Origin: Rhodovarius crocodyli
GTDB lineage: Bacteria; Pseudomonadota; Alphaproteobacteria; Acetobacterales; Acetobacteraceae
Assembly (NCBI RefSeq): GCF_004005855.1
Contig: NZ_SACL01000006.1
Coordinates: 1 to 64,000, forward strand
Length of the DNA: 64,000 nucleotides
Direction of reading: 5' to 3'
This document shows, in pieces, positions 41,975 to 50,724 of this stretch. Every line of letters starts with the position of its first letter. Positions within the stretch are counted from its first letter, which is position 1. Below the pieces are notes generated by a model, which was not told the origin of the DNA, searched no databases, and saw only the letters and a program-made list of their open reading frames with translations. The position numbers and the translations under genes are program-made.

Positions 41975-42210
41975 TTGCCCTCTTTGCCGGGCTGTGGAGC
42001 CGCATCCACGTCTACGTCGCCATCGCAGGCGCAGCGGTGGCCATCCTGACCGGCGCCTACATGATCGGCAAGCAGAGCGCGCGCACGGACGAGATACGCC
42101 GCTCGGCCGAGCGGATCGCAAACCAAGCCAGGGAGAGAGCGCATGTGGAGGTGGACGTGGCTCGCGAGCCTGATCCTGCTGAGCGGCTGCGGCGTGACTG
42201 GAGCCGTTGA
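41971..42210 (+). CDS. Inner-membrane spanin (Rz-like)
   Basis: 79 aa from a GTG overlapping the previous stop. One N-terminal membrane helix (HVYVAIAGAAVAILTGAYMI) followed by a charged helical periplasmic region (GKQSARTDEIRRSAERIANQ). A lipoprotein frame is embedded within its end, as in Rz/Rz1 pairs. Mediates outer-membrane disruption at lysis. Confidence 0.82.
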   Translation: MIALFAGLWSRIHVYVAIAGAAVAILTGAYMIGKQSARTDEIRRSAERIANQARERAHVEVDVAREPDPAERLRRDWSR

Positions 42211-42367
42211 TTGCTCGGCATGGCGCCCGATCCTGACGCACACGCCGCCACGCGATATGCCTCGCGCCCAGGCTGCTGAGGCAGGCTTCGACGTGCTGAC
42301 CGATGAAACCGTGCGTGCGCTCCTGGCCCACAACGAGACGGGACGCCGCCTCTGCGGGTGGGGATAG
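42143..42367 (+). CDS. Outer-membrane spanin (Rz1-like lipoprotein)
   Basis: 74 aa, ATG at 42143 inside the preceding frame in another phase. Signal peptide with lipobox LILLSGC (Cys16 acylated). Mature part CGVTGAVDCSAWRPILTHTP and FDVLTDETVRALLAHNETGR is typical of short spanin lipoproteins in alphaproteobacterial phages. Confidence 0.85.
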   Translation: MWRWTWLASLILLSGCGVTGAVDCSAWRPILTHTPPRDMPRAQAAEAGFDVLTDETVRALLAHNETGRRLCGWG

Positions 42368-42425
42368 CGCCCGTTTTATGCTCATGCGAGATTAGCCCGG
42401 TCGTTTCCCGTGCGCGGAGGGCTGG

Positions 42426-42992
42426 ATGCAAATCGTAGGCAAGGCAGCGCTGAACACTATCAAGGGGCACGCGGAAGGCCTCTGGGTGGAATTCAAGCAG
42501 AGTGGGTGCACTATTATTATTGGCGAGGGGTGCGACCTTAGCCAGCTGAAAATCCACTGCCACGCCCGCGATTGTACCGTTAAGATCGGCAGGAACTCCA
42601 TCATCAAGGGCGACATTTTTCTGAAATCACCGGGGCGATACGTGGTCATCGGAGATAACCTACGAGCCCGTAGCGCCACCTTCATGAACGTCACGGGTGG
42701 CGACATCACCATTGGCGACGACTGCCTGTTCGCGAGGGTGAAGTTACGCACGTCCGATAGCCATCACATCAGGGATGCGGCGAGCGGCGAAATCCTCAAC
42801 CCGCCTGGCGATATCAAGGTCGGCAACCGGGTCTGGCTTGCGGAGGATGTGCTGCTGCTGCGGCGCGCCGAAATCGGGGACGATTGTGCTATCGGCACAC
42901 GGGCAGTCGTCACGGGGAAAATCCCGCCCGGCTGCGTGGCAGCGGGCGCCCCGGCTAAGGTGCTGAGAGAGGGCATCCGCTGGGAGGAATGA
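42426..42992 (+). CDS. Hexapeptide-repeat acyltransferase
   Basis: 188 aa left-handed beta-helix: CTIIIGEGCDLSQLKIHCHA, VIGDNLRARSATFMNVTGGD, ITIGDDCLFARV, then KVGNRVWLAEDVLLLRRAEI and GDDCAIGTRAVVTGKIPPGC. Resembles O-acetyltransferases acting on surface polysaccharides. Preceded by GGAGGG. Base composition slightly lower in GC. Lying after the lysis genes near the attachment site, it is a likely lysogenic-conversion gene modifying host surface glycans. Confidence 0.85.
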   Translation: MQIVGKAALNTIKGHAEGLWVEFKQSGCTIIIGEGCDLSQLKIHCHARDCTVKIGRNSIIKGDIFLKSPGRYVVIGDNLRARSATFMNVTGGDITIGDDCLFARVKLRTSDSHHIRDAASGEILNPPGDIKVGNRVWLAEDVLLLRRAEIGDDCAIGTRAVVTGKIPPGCVAAGAPAKVLREGIRWEE

Positions 42993-43066
42993 TGAGTGTA
43001 TGTTCACTTTCCACGAAGCCGTTAGCCTGACAAACATAGCCAAGAAGCCAAGTAGGTAGAGGCCAC

Positions 43067-43321
43067 ATGATCGACGTGCCCGAGGGCGACATTGAAGGTA
43101 ATCTGGTGGTGAGCGGTCTGCGTCGCCTTGCGGATGCCATCGAGCGCGGAAATTTTGGCTTAGTGGAAACTGCGGTCCTCGTTATCAATGGCGAAAACGT
43201 AAACGTGTTCCCGCTGGGGGACAAAGCTGGGAAGGCGCACGCTGTGATGGCGTTGCAGCTAGGCTCACAGTTGTTGCTTGAGCCGCTGGTTCGTGCCGCC
43301 TCGCCCTTTGGCGAGGCATGA
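43067..43321 (+). CDS. Small protein at the prophage right end
   Basis: 84 aa, MIDVPEGDIEGNLVVSGLRR, VETAVLVINGENVNVFPLGD. Acidic, mixed alpha-beta. TAGAGG lies upstream of its ATG. Found last before the attachment region; function unknown. Confidence 0.5.
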   Translation: MIDVPEGDIEGNLVVSGLRRLADAIERGNFGLVETAVLVINGENVNVFPLGDKAGKAHAVMALQLGSQLLLEPLVRAASPFGEA

Positions 43322-43360
43322 AAGACAGCCCTTAGTCCATCGCTGCCGCAGATAGCAAAA

Positions 43361-43384
43361 CCGCCCGGAGTTGCCCCCGGGCGG
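43361..43384 (-). terminator. Strong hairpin with T-run on the minus strand
   Basis: CCGCCCGG at 43361-43368 pairs with CCGGGCGG at 43377-43384; the minus strand continues with TTTT. It could stop transcription of the tRNA-Thr running toward the prophage. Confidence 0.55.
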
Positions 43385-43686
43385 CTGATCCGTGTGCCGT
43401 AGCGACACGGGGTTCCGCCGGTAAACCGACGGCGCGGGTTCGACGGGCCTTCTGAGGCGATCCCCCATATCTCCCGCCCGGAGAGCGTGCCCGAGGCGTC
43501 CCCCAGTGCCGTGTTCCCCAAACTGAAACTGCGGCGGGTTCCCTACAGCGCCGGGCTACCGGATCGAACGGATGCCCCACACCCAACACCAGAGTAGCGC
43601 CTAGGCCTAGGTCGGCCAGCCGCCGCAGCCCCAGCATTCTAGCCGGGGCGGGGTGGGAAGTCGAGAACAGAACGTGATTCCCCACC

Positions 43687-43711
43687 TGCACGACTGCACG
43701 GATTTTGCACG
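43687..43711. repeat. Three TGCACG repeats near the prophage end
   Basis: TGCACG at 43687-43692, 43695-43700 and 43706-43711; the last two extend to TGCACGGAT. They lie about 95 bp from the tRNA 3' end. Integrase arm-type sites often look like this, but the assignment is tentative. Confidence 0.35.
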
Positions 43712-43804
43712 GATCGGAGCGCGTATTTGCGACTCTGGGCGCACTCTTGCGGACAATGCCGGGCCCGGATAACCTCGACGGACCAAGCAATATCAATGAG
43801 TTGA

Positions 43805-43879
<75 letters not shown>

Positions 43880-43898
43880 AGCGTTGCGGCGCCTTCTA

Positions 43899-43928
43899 AG
43901 GGGGTGCCTGCCGGTTGGCAAGCCCCCT
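43899..43928 (-). terminator. GC-rich hairpin between tRNA and PPOX gene
   Basis: AGGGGG at 43899-43904 pairs with CCCCCT at 43923-43928, with an inner TGCC-GGTT-GGCA hairpin. It follows the stop of the minus-strand oxidase-like gene. No long T-run, so confidence is low. Confidence 0.35.
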
Positions 43929-43948
43929 CCCGCACCGCAAATCCCCTC

Positions 43949-44401
43949 CTACTCGGCCGCGAGGCGCGAGATCAGCGGAACCTCGCCCTCCTCCTCGCCA
44001 TCCCAGTAATGCAGGCGCTCCGCACGCACCTTGATCAGCACGATGCCCGGCGTGTCGATGCCCTGCGGCCACCAGCGGTCCAGATCGCTCGTCCAGTGTT
44101 CGGCGAATCGCGCCTTGTCGCGGATCAGCGCCGCGCGGCCGCTGACGGAAAGGAAGAACGGCCGCATGCCCAGCAGGCCGGACGTGCCCTGGAAGCTCAG
44201 GTTCACATGCGGATCGGCGGTGATGTCGCTCACCATCAGGGCCGATTCCTCGGTGAAGAACCAGGAATCGCCGTCGTATTCGACATCGCGGTTGTTGCTC
44301 ATCGGCCGGGCCGCTACGGCGCCGCCCTTCGTGCGCGTCACCAGCATCGCATAGTCGATGTCGCGCATCTTCTCGGAAACCTGTTCGATCGTCATGGTCA
44401 T
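43949..44401 (-). CDS. Pyridoxamine 5'-phosphate oxidase-like (general stress) protein
   Basis: 150 aa from the ATG at 44399-44401 with AGGAGG upstream. FMN-binding split-barrel: IDYAMLVTRTKGGAVAARPM, WFFTEESALMVSDITADPHV, NLSFQGTSG, VSGRAALIRDK, FAEHWTSDLDRWWPQGIDTP. This is the stress-protein 26 subgroup, which binds flavin and is not a vitamin B6 enzyme. First chromosomal protein gene after the prophage. Confidence 0.88.
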   Translation of the reverse strand: MTMTIEQVSEKMRDIDYAMLVTRTKGGAVAARPMSNNRDVEYDGDSWFFTEESALMVSDITADPHVNLSFQGTSGLLGMRPFFLSVSGRAALIRDKARFAEHWTSDLDRWWPQGIDTPGIVLIKVRAERLHYWDGEEEGEVPLISRLAAE

Positions 44402-44502
44402 GGGCTTGGTCCTCCTTCCTGGGGGGAACGCCCCAGGGCCGCCCCGGTCACCCACCTATCCGCCACAGCAACGTTGACGGGGCGGGCCGGAAGAAGGCAT
44501 CC

Positions 44503-44691
44503 ATGCGCCCCATGAGCGCCCCTGACGCCCAAGCCGCGAAGACCCCCGCCCCCAAGGGCGGCGATGAGCGCGAGGCCCGCCTGGCCGCCGCCCTGCGCGA
44601 GAACCTGCGCCGCCGCAAGGCCCAGGCCCGCGCCCGTGCCGATTCCCCCGCCCCCGACCCCAGCCAAGCCGAAACGAAGCCCCAGACCTGA
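44503..44691 (+). CDS. Small Ala/Arg-rich protein upstream of dcd
   Basis: 62 aa, low complexity (DEREARLAAALRENLRRRKA, QARARADSPAPDP). Highly charged helix with disordered ends. A second ATG lies at 44512. Short proteins like this occur in alphaproteobacterial genomes but no role is known to me. Confidence 0.5.
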   Translation: MRPMSAPDAQAAKTPAPKGGDEREARLAAALRENLRRRKAQARARADSPAPDPSQAETKPQT

Positions 44692-44764
44692 TTTTCCCGC
44701 CATTGCCGCCCCCCGGGCAGTGGACTAGACCGTCGCAGCCCGAACCCTGAGGGGGAGTTCCGCC

Positions 44765-45319
44765 ATGCCCATCATGCCCGATACCTGGATCCGCCGGATG
44801 GCGGAGGAACATGGCATGATCGAGCCGTTCTCTCCCGCGCAGAAGCGGGAGGGCATCATCAGCTACGGCCTGTCCTCCTACGGCTATGACGCGCGCTCGG
44901 CCGATGAGTTCAAGATCTTCACCAATGTGGACAATGCGGTGGTGGACCCCAAATCCTTCTCGGATACGGGTTTCGTCAGCCGCAAGCAGGATGTCTGCAT
45001 CATCCCGCCCAATTCCTTCGTGCTGACGCATACGGTGGAATACTTCCGCATCCCGCGCGACGTGCTGGTGATCTGCCTCGGCAAATCCACCTATGCCCGC
45101 TGCGGGCTGATCGTGAACGTGACGCCGCTGGAACCCGAATGGGAGGGCCAGGTGACGATCGAGATCAGCAACACCACCCCCCTGCCCGCCAAGGTCTATG
45201 CCAATGAAGGCATCTGCCAGTTCATCTTCCTGAAGGGCGAAGGCGCGCCCGAGGTCAGCTACGCGGATCGTGCCGGCAAATACATGGGCCAGCGCGGCGT
45301 GGCCCTGCCGAGGCTCTGA
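44765..45319 (+). CDS. dcd: dCTP deaminase
   Basis: 184 aa, GGGGGAG upstream. Deaminates dCTP to dUTP for thymidylate supply. Family signatures: [40 protein letters not shown] and [20 protein letters not shown] with the catalytic Glu, and C-terminal [12 protein letters not shown]. Normal length. Starts an apparent run with murA and his genes. Confidence 0.96.
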   Translation: MPIMPDTWIRRMAEEHGMIEPFSPAQKREGIISYGLSSYGYDARSADEFKIFTNVDNAVVDPKSFSDTGFVSRKQDVCIIPPNSFVLTHTVEYFRIPRDVLVICLGKSTYARCGLIVNVTPLEPEWEGQVTIEISNTTPLPAKVYANEGICQFIFLKGEGAPEVSYADRAGKYMGQRGVALPRL

Positions 45320-45325
45320 AGCATC

Positions 45326-46585
45326 ATGGACCGTATCCGCATCCGCGGCGGCCGTTCGCTGAACGGCACCATCCCCGTCTCCGGCGCCAAGAACGCCGTC
45401 CTTGCCCTCATGCCGGCGGCCCTGCTGGCCGACAGCCCGCTGCACCTGTCCAACGTGCCGGATTTGGCCGACGTGGCCACCATGTCGGCCCTGCTGCGCC
45501 AGCTCGGCCTGTCCGTCGAGCATGACAAGGCCGCCAAGACCCTGGTCATGAACGGCAGCGCGACCTCGAACGAGGCCCCCTACGACATCGTGCGCAAGAT
45601 GCGCGCCTCCGTGCTCGTGCTGGGGCCGCTGGTGGCGCGCCACGGCATCGCGCGGGTTTCCCTGCCCGGCGGCTGCGCCATCGGCACCCGGCCCGTGGAC
45701 CTGCACCTCAAAGGTCTGGAGGCCATGGGGGCCACCATCACCGTCGAGGCAGGCTATATCGAGGCCCGCGCGCCCGAGGGCGGCCTGAAGGGCGCGCGCA
45801 TCATCTTCCCCGTGGTCAGCGTGGGCGCGACCGAGAACCTGATGCTGGCCGCGGCCCTCGCCGATGGCGAGACCGAGCTGGTCAATGCCGCGCGTGAGCC
45901 CGAGATCGAGGACCTGGCCCTGTGCCTGATGCGCATGGGCGCGCGCATCGAGGGCTTAGGCACCGGCCATCTGCGCATCCAGGGCAGCACCAGCCTGACC
46001 GGCGCGCAGCACCCCGTGCTGCCCGACCGCATCGAGGCCGGCAGCTTCGCCTGTGCGGCCGCCATCACCGGCGGTGAGGTGCTGCTGGCCGGCGCGCGGC
46101 TGGAGCATCTGGGCACCGTGGCCCGCGTGCTGCGCGAAGCAGGCGTGGGCGTGAACGAGGAACCGGCCGGCCTGCGCATCAGCCGCCTCAACGGCCTGCA
46201 CGGCGTCGATGTGGTGACCGAGCCCTTCCCCGGCTTCGCCACCGACATGCAGGCGCAGTTCATGTCCCTGATGTGCCTGGCCCAGGGCGCCAGCATGGTG
46301 ACGGAGACCATCTTCGAAAACCGCTTCATGCATGTGCCCGAGCTGAACCGCATGGGCGCGCGCATCAACGTCCATGGATCGAGCGCCATCGTGCGCGGCG
46401 TGCCCTCGCTGTCGGGCGCGCCGGTCATGGCGACCGACCTGCGCGCCTCCATCTCGCTGGTGCTGGCCGGGCTTGCCGCGCGCGGCGAGACCATCGTGAA
46501 CCGCGTCTATCACCTCGACCGCGGCTATGAGCAGCTGGAGCAGAAGCTGGCTGCCGTGGGCGCCGATATCGAACGACTGAGCTGA
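45326..46585 (+). CDS. murA: UDP-N-acetylglucosamine 1-carboxyvinyltransferase
   Basis: 419 aa. First committed step of peptidoglycan synthesis in the cytoplasm. The active-site Cys is present in [21 protein letters not shown]-terminal [20 protein letters not shown] and C-terminal [20 protein letters not shown] are typical. Fosfomycin should bind because the Cys is retained. Six bases after dcd and four before hisG. Confidence 0.97.
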   Translation: MDRIRIRGGRSLNGTIPVSGAKNAVLALMPAALLADSPLHLSNVPDLADVATMSALLRQLGLSVEHDKAAKTLVMNGSATSNEAPYDIVRKMRASVLVLGPLVARHGIARVSLPGGCAIGTRPVDLHLKGLEAMGATITVEAGYIEARAPEGGLKGARIIFPVVSVGATENLMLAAALADGETELVNAAREPEIEDLALCLMRMGARIEGLGTGHLRIQGSTSLTGAQHPVLPDRIEAGSFACAAAITGGEVLLAGARLEHLGTVARVLREAGVGVNEEPAGLRISRLNGLHGVDVVTEPFPGFATDMQAQFMSLMCLAQGASMVTETIFENRFMHVPELNRMGARINVHGSSAIVRGVPSLSGAPVMATDLRASISLVLAGLAARGETIVNRVYHLDRGYEQLEQKLAAVGADIERLS

Positions 46586-46589
46586 TCCC

Positions 46590-47273
46590 ATGGACCTCCC
46601 CCTGTCTTCCCCCCAGATCGCGACGGTCACCGCCCCGCTCATCATGGCGCTGCCCAAGGGCCGCATCCTGAAGGAGCTGCTGCCGCTGCTGGAGCGCGCG
46701 GGCCTGGCCCCCGCGCCCGACTGCTATGAGGAGAGCAGCCGCCGCCTGCGCTTCGAGACGGCGGATGCGAATGTCGAGGTGATCCGCGTGCGCAGCTTCG
46801 ATGTCGCGACCTTCGTGGCCCATGGGGCCGCGCATCTGGGTGTCGCGGGCGGCGATGTGCTGGACGAGTTCGACTACAAGGAGCTGTACGCGCCGCTCGA
46901 CCTCGGCATCGGCCGCTGCCGCGTGTCGGTCGCGGAGCCGGTGGGCGCCGAGCCGCTGGACACCGCGCGCCTGTCGCGCATCTCGGTCGCCACCAAGTAT
47001 CCGAACATCGCCCGCCGCCATTACGCGGCCAAGGGCGTGCAGGCGGAGATCATCCACCTGAACGGCGCGATGGAGCTCGCCCCCTCCATGGGCCTGGCGC
47101 GCGTCATCGTGGACCTGGTGCAGACCGGCGGCACGCTGAAGGCCAACGGCCTGGCCGAGACCGAGGTGATTTCCGAGATCACCTCCAAGCTGATCGTCAA
47201 TCGCGGCGCGCTGAAGACCATGCCGGATGAGATGGGCGCGCTGCTCGCCCGCTTCCGGGGGGCCATCCAGTGA
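46590..47273 (+). CDS. hisG: ATP phosphoribosyltransferase, short form
   Basis: 227 aa, the short (HisGS) type lacking the regulatory domain, so it should need a HisZ partner elsewhere in the genome. Motifs: IMALPKGRILKELLPLLERA, GVAGGDVLDEFDYKELYAPL, ATKYPNIARRHYAAKGVQAE and VDLVQTGGTLKANGL (PRPP loop). First step of histidine synthesis. Its stop overlaps the hisD start. Confidence 0.96.
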   Translation: MDLPLSSPQIATVTAPLIMALPKGRILKELLPLLERAGLAPAPDCYEESSRRLRFETADANVEVIRVRSFDVATFVAHGAAHLGVAGGDVLDEFDYKELYAPLDLGIGRCRVSVAEPVGAEPLDTARLSRISVATKYPNIARRHYAAKGVQAEIIHLNGAMELAPSMGLARVIVDLVQTGGTLKANGLAETEVISEITSKLIVNRGALKTMPDEMGALLARFRGAIQ

Positions 47274-48565
47274 TCCGGCTTTCGACCACCGAGGCCGATT
47301 TCGAGCCGCGCTTCGCGGCGCTGATCGAGCAGGCGCGCGAGACCACCGCCAAGGTGGATGCCGCCGTCTCGGCCATCATCGCGGATGTGCGGGCCAACGG
47401 CGACGCGGCGCTGATCGACTACACCCAGCGCTTCGACCGCTGGAAGCCGGGCGCGCTGCGCATCACCGACGCCGAGCTGGCCGAGGCCGAGGCGAGCGTG
47501 GAGCCCGCCCTGCTGGAGGCGCTGGACCTGGCCGCCGCCCGCATCGAGGCCTTCCACCGCGCCCAGATGCCGGCCGACCTGGAGATGAAGGACGCGCAGG
47601 GCCTCACGCTCGGCATGCGCTGGGGCGCGCTGGATGCCGTGGGCCTCTATGTGCCGGGCGGCAAGGCGGCCTATCCGTCCTCCGTGCTGATGAACGCCAT
47701 TCCGGCGCGTGTCGCCGGCGTGGGCCGGGTGGTGATGTGCGTGCCGACGCCCGACGGCGTGACCAACCCCCTGGTGCTGGCCGCCGCCCGCCGCGCGGGC
47801 GTCTCTGAACTCTGGCGCGTCGGCGGGGCCCAGGCCATCGCCGCCATGGCCTGGGGCACCGAGAGCATCGCGCCCGTGGACCGCATCGCCGGCCCTGGCA
47901 ACGCCTATGTGGCCGAGGCCAAGCGCCAGGTGTTCGGGCGCGTCGGCATCGATTCGATCGCCGGGCCTTCCGAGGTCGTGGTGATCGCCGATGCCTCCAA
48001 CGACGCGGCCCATGTCGCGATGGACCTGATGGCCCAGGCCGAGCATGACGAGGCCGCCCAATCCATCCTGATCACCGATGACGCGGCCTTCGCCGAGGCG
48101 GTGGTGCAGGCGGTGGAACAGGCGCTGGCCACCCTGCCCCGTGCCGGTATCGCGGGCGAGAGCTGGCGCCGCCACGGCGCCGTGGTGCTGGTGCGCAACT
48201 GGGACGAGGCCTGCGAACTGACCAACCGCCTGGCGCCCGAGCATCTGCAGATCATGGTGGACGCGCCGCGCGCGCTGTTCAGCCGCATCCGCCATGCGGG
48301 TGCCGCGTTCCTGGGCCCCTGGTGCCCGGAGGCCGTGGGCGATTACGTGGCCGGTCCGAACCACGTGCTGCCCACCGGCCGCTCGGCCCGCTATGCCTCC
48401 GGCCTGTCGGTGTTCGACTTCCTGAAGCGGACCACCTGGGTCGAGGCCGACCGCGCCGCGCTGGAGGCCGTGGGCCCCGCCGCGGTGGCCCTCGCACGGG
48501 CCGAAGGCCTGACCGCGCATGCCGAAAGTGTGGCCCAGCGGCTGCGCCTCAATCGTCCGACTTGA
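47270..48565 (+). CDS. hisD: Histidinol dehydrogenase
   Basis: 431 aa, GTG start overlapping hisG. Catalyses the last two NAD-dependent oxidations to histidine. Zn-dependent fold with GLYVPGGKAAYPSSVLMNAI, VGGAQAIAAMAWGTESIAPV, DRIAGPGNAYVAEAKRQVFG, DLMAQAEHDEAAQSILITDD and PTGRSARYASGLSVFDF. Confidence 0.97.
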   Translation: MIRLSTTEADFEPRFAALIEQARETTAKVDAAVSAIIADVRANGDAALIDYTQRFDRWKPGALRITDAELAEAEASVEPALLEALDLAAARIEAFHRAQMPADLEMKDAQGLTLGMRWGALDAVGLYVPGGKAAYPSSVLMNAIPARVAGVGRVVMCVPTPDGVTNPLVLAAARRAGVSELWRVGGAQAIAAMAWGTESIAPVDRIAGPGNAYVAEAKRQVFGRVGIDSIAGPSEVVVIADASNDAAHVAMDLMAQAEHDEAAQSILITDDAAFAEAVVQAVEQALATLPRAGIAGESWRRHGAVVLVRNWDEACELTNRLAPEHLQIMVDAPRALFSRIRHAGAAFLGPWCPEAVGDYVAGPNHVLPTGRSARYASGLSVFDFLKRTTWVEADRAALEAVGPAAVALARAEGLTAHAESVAQRLRLNRPT

Positions 48566-48648
48566 CCTTGACGCGGTTGGGAACCATGTTCCGCGCCGCA
48601 AATCCCCTCAACTAACGCCCGAAAGGCGCATTCGAATGATCAATATGC

Positions 48649-48867
48649 ATGTCTAAGGAAGACATGATGGAGTTCAGCGGCCAGGTGGTTGAGCTTCTGC
48701 CCAACGCCATGTTCCGCGTGAAGCTGGACAACGACCACATGGTCCTCGCCCATACCTCGGGCAAGATGCGCAAGAACCGCATCCGCGTGCTGGCCGGTGA
48801 CCGGGTGAATGTCGAGATGACGCCCTATGACCTGACCAAGGGCCGCATCACCTTCCGCTTCAAGTAG
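48649..48867 (+). CDS. infA: Translation initiation factor IF-1
   Basis: 72 aa OB-fold: [68 protein letters not shown]. Occludes the ribosomal A site at initiation. Full length. Preceded by TAAGGA. Confidence 0.97.
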   Translation: MSKEDMMEFSGQVVELLPNAMFRVKLDNDHMVLAHTSGKMRKNRIRVLAGDRVNVEMTPYDLTKGRITFRFK

Positions 48868-48892
48868 CTCGTACCAGGTGGAGACGGCGATC

Positions 48893-49480
48893 ATGCGCCC
48901 TCCCCTCATCCTGGCCTCCGCCAGTCCTCGCAGGCTGGAACTTCTGGCACGCATCGGGGTGACACCCGACGCGGTGCGGGCGGCTGACATCGACGAAACC
49001 CCCGGAAAGACCGAGTTGCCGCGCCAGCTGGCGCAGCGGCTGTCGGCCGGCAAGGCCATGGCTGCCGCGCAAGTGAGCGAAGACGGGGCGGGTGAACTGA
49101 TCCTGGCCGCCGACACAGTGGTGGGGGTGGGCCGGCGCATCCTGGGCAAGCCCAGGGACGCGGAGGAGGCCCGGGCATTCCTGGAACTGCTCTCGGGCCG
49201 CCGGCACCGGGTCTATACCGGGGTCGCATTGCTGTCGCCCGACGGCAAGCTGCGCACGCGGCTGGTCGAGTCCATCCTGGCCTTCCAGCGGCTGACGGCG
49301 CAGCAGATGGCGGCCTATGTCGATTCCGGCGAATGGCAGGGCAAGGCCGGCGGCTATGCCATCCAGGGCCAGGCCGAGATGTTCTGCCGCTTCATGTCGG
49401 GCTCCTGGTCCAACATCGTGGGGCTGCCGCTGTTCGAGACCGCGCAGCTGCTGCGCGGCATCGGCTGGCTAAAGCCGTGA
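48893..49480 (+). CDS. maf: Maf-family nucleotide pyrophosphatase
   Basis: 195 aa from the ATG at 48893 (GTG at 48878 possible). N-terminal SASPRRLELLARIG, central ILAADTVVGVGRRILGKPRD, and GYAIQGQAEMFCRFMSGSWS NIVGLPLFE are the Maf signature. Hydrolyses modified or noncanonical NTPs. Between infA and rng. Confidence 0.93.
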   Translation: MRPPLILASASPRRLELLARIGVTPDAVRAADIDETPGKTELPRQLAQRLSAGKAMAAAQVSEDGAGELILAADTVVGVGRRILGKPRDAEEARAFLELLSGRRHRVYTGVALLSPDGKLRTRLVESILAFQRLTAQQMAAYVDSGEWQGKAGGYAIQGQAEMFCRFMSGSWSNIVGLPLFETAQLLRGIGWLKP

Positions 49481-49502
49481 ACGATAACCACTGGCTGAAG
49501 CC

Positions 49503-50570
49503 GTGAGCATCGAGATCCGCGTCTCCCGCTCGCCGGGGGAAAGGCGGGTGGCCCTGCTGCGCGACGGCGTGCTGGCTGAGGCCTGGGTGGAGCGGCCCGC
49601 CCGCCCCGATGGGGTGGGCGATGTCGTGGCGGCGCGGGTGGCGACACTGGCACCCGCCATGGCCGGTGCCTTCATCCTGATGCCCGACGGCAGCACCGGC
49701 TTCCTTCCCGAATCCGAGGCCAGCCGCGACCGCCGCCCCTTGCGGGAGGCCGTGCAGGAAGGCCAGCTGGTGGTCTGTCGCGTGACCCGCGCGGCGCAAG
49801 GGCTGAAGGGCCCACGCCTGTCCGTGCGCCGCGCGCCCCCGCTGGCGGCCCGCGAGCCCGGCCTGCTGGAACGCGGCCCCGGTGCGGCCCAACGCCTGCG
49901 CGCCGCCTTCCCGGACGCGGCCTTCCTGGCCGACGACCGGCTGGAACCCGGCGCCACCTACACACCCCGCGCCTTCGACGACGCGCTGGAGGCCGAGTTC
50001 GACGCCCTGGCCCTGCCCGCTGCGCCCCTGCCCGGCGGCGGCACGCTGCGTATCGAAACCACCCACGCGCTGACCGCGCTGGACGTGGATGCCGGCAGCG
50101 CGGCCGGCAGCACGGACAGGCTGGCCCAGCGCCGCCTGAACGAGGCCGCGATCAGCGAGGCCGCGCGGCAGATCCGCCTGCGCAACCTGGCCGGCGCCAT
50201 CCTGCTGGACATCGCGGGCCTGCCCGCCAAGGAGCGCGCGCTGCTGGAGGAGCCCCTTCGCGCCGCCCTGCGCCCGGACACGCTGGCGGAGTTGCTGGGC
50301 ACCGGGCCGCTCGGCCTGTTCGAGATCAGGCGCGCGCGCATCCATCCGCCGCTGGCGGAGACCCTGCGCGGACCGCTGGCCCAGGGGCTGGCCCTGCTGC
50401 GCCAGGCCGCGCGCGAGGCCGCGGCCACGCCGCACCGCCGCCTGGTCCTGTCAGCCCCCGGCGCGACGCTGGACGCCCTGCGCGACCTGCCCGGCGCGCT
50501 GGAGGAGTTCCAGGCGGGCGCCGGCCATCCCATCACCCTCGCCGTCGGGGAGCCCGCGATCCATGACTGA
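49503..50570 (+). CDS. rng: Ribonuclease E/G family protein
   Basis: 355 aa, GTG start. Shorter than RNase E and lacking the large S1 insertion and C-terminal scaffold; a reduced S1-like N-terminus (GAFILMPDGSTGFLPESEAS, VCRVTRAAQGLKGPRLSV) is followed by the RNase-H-like catalytic core with Asp residues in ALTALDVDAGS and LAGAILLDIAGLPAKER. rRNA or mRNA processing. Overlaps yacG by eight bases. Confidence 0.88.
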   Translation: MSIEIRVSRSPGERRVALLRDGVLAEAWVERPARPDGVGDVVAARVATLAPAMAGAFILMPDGSTGFLPESEASRDRRPLREAVQEGQLVVCRVTRAAQGLKGPRLSVRRAPPLAAREPGLLERGPGAAQRLRAAFPDAAFLADDRLEPGATYTPRAFDDALEAEFDALALPAAPLPGGGTLRIETTHALTALDVDAGSAAGSTDRLAQRRLNEAAISEAARQIRLRNLAGAILLDIAGLPAKERALLEEPLRAALRPDTLAELLGTGPLGLFEIRRARIHPPLAETLRGPLAQGLALLRQAAREAAATPHRRLVLSAPGATLDALRDLPGALEEFQAGAGHPITLAVGEPAIHD

Positions 50571-50724
50571 TGCCAAGCCCTGCCCGATCTGCCAGAAGCC
50601 CGCGGTTCTGGCGTTCAAGCCCTTCTGCTCGGCGCGCTGCCGGCAGGTCGATCTGGGGAAGTGGCTGACCGAGAGCTACTCGGTGCCCGCGCAGCCGCCG
50701 GGTGAGGAAGACGACGGGGCCTAG
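50563..50724 (+). CDS. yacG: DNA gyrase inhibitor YacG
   Basis: 53 aa zinc protein: KPCPICQKPAVLAFKPFCSA, RCRQVDLGKWLTESYSVP. Four Cys in CxxC...CxxxC as in YacG, which binds GyrB. Overlaps the rng stop. Length is normal. Confidence 0.93.
   Translation: MTDAKPCPICQKPAVLAFKPFCSARCRQVDLGKWLTESYSVPAQPPGEEDDGA

Larger units (their letters stand above)
1..43804. mobile_element. Temperate contractile-tail prophage (left end outside window)
   Basis: Continuous phage gene order: leftward recombination operon, S24 repressor and divergent cro-like gene, helicase and VapE replication genes, terminase, portal, capsid, sheath, tube, tape measure, baseplate, fibre and lysis genes. A DUF3383-type sheath plus baseplate plug, gp25-like, gpJ-like and DUF2612 proteins indicate a contractile tail. 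The right end is placed at the 3' end of the tRNA-Thr gene because the first clear chromosomal gene lies just beyond it. No integrase or left attachment site is in the window, so the element is incomplete here. All structural frames look open, so the element may be intact. Confidence 0.93.
43322..43804. other. Prophage right-end noncoding region
   Basis: About 480 bases without a gene. It holds a strong hairpin at 43361-43384, two further short hairpins just after it (CCGTGT/ACACGG around 43391-43411 and CCGcCGG/CCGaCGG around 43417-43434), and three TGCACG copies at 43687, 43695 and 43706. This is where an integrase arm site would lie. Confidence 0.5.

Noticed and set aside
43361-43620. Possible tmRNA or RNase P RNA at the prophage end because of dense hairpins and a GGTTCGA
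   Set aside because: No tmRNA tag frame, no tRNA-like pairing around GGTTCGA, and none of the conserved RNase P blocks are present.
1-43804. CRISPR array or toxin-antitoxin pair
   Set aside because: No regularly spaced direct repeats with unique spacers, and no adjacent small gene pair with toxin or antitoxin motifs was seen.
1-43804. Integrase or excisionase gene
   Set aside because: No tyrosine or serine recombinase motifs in any gene; the element's left end is outside the window.
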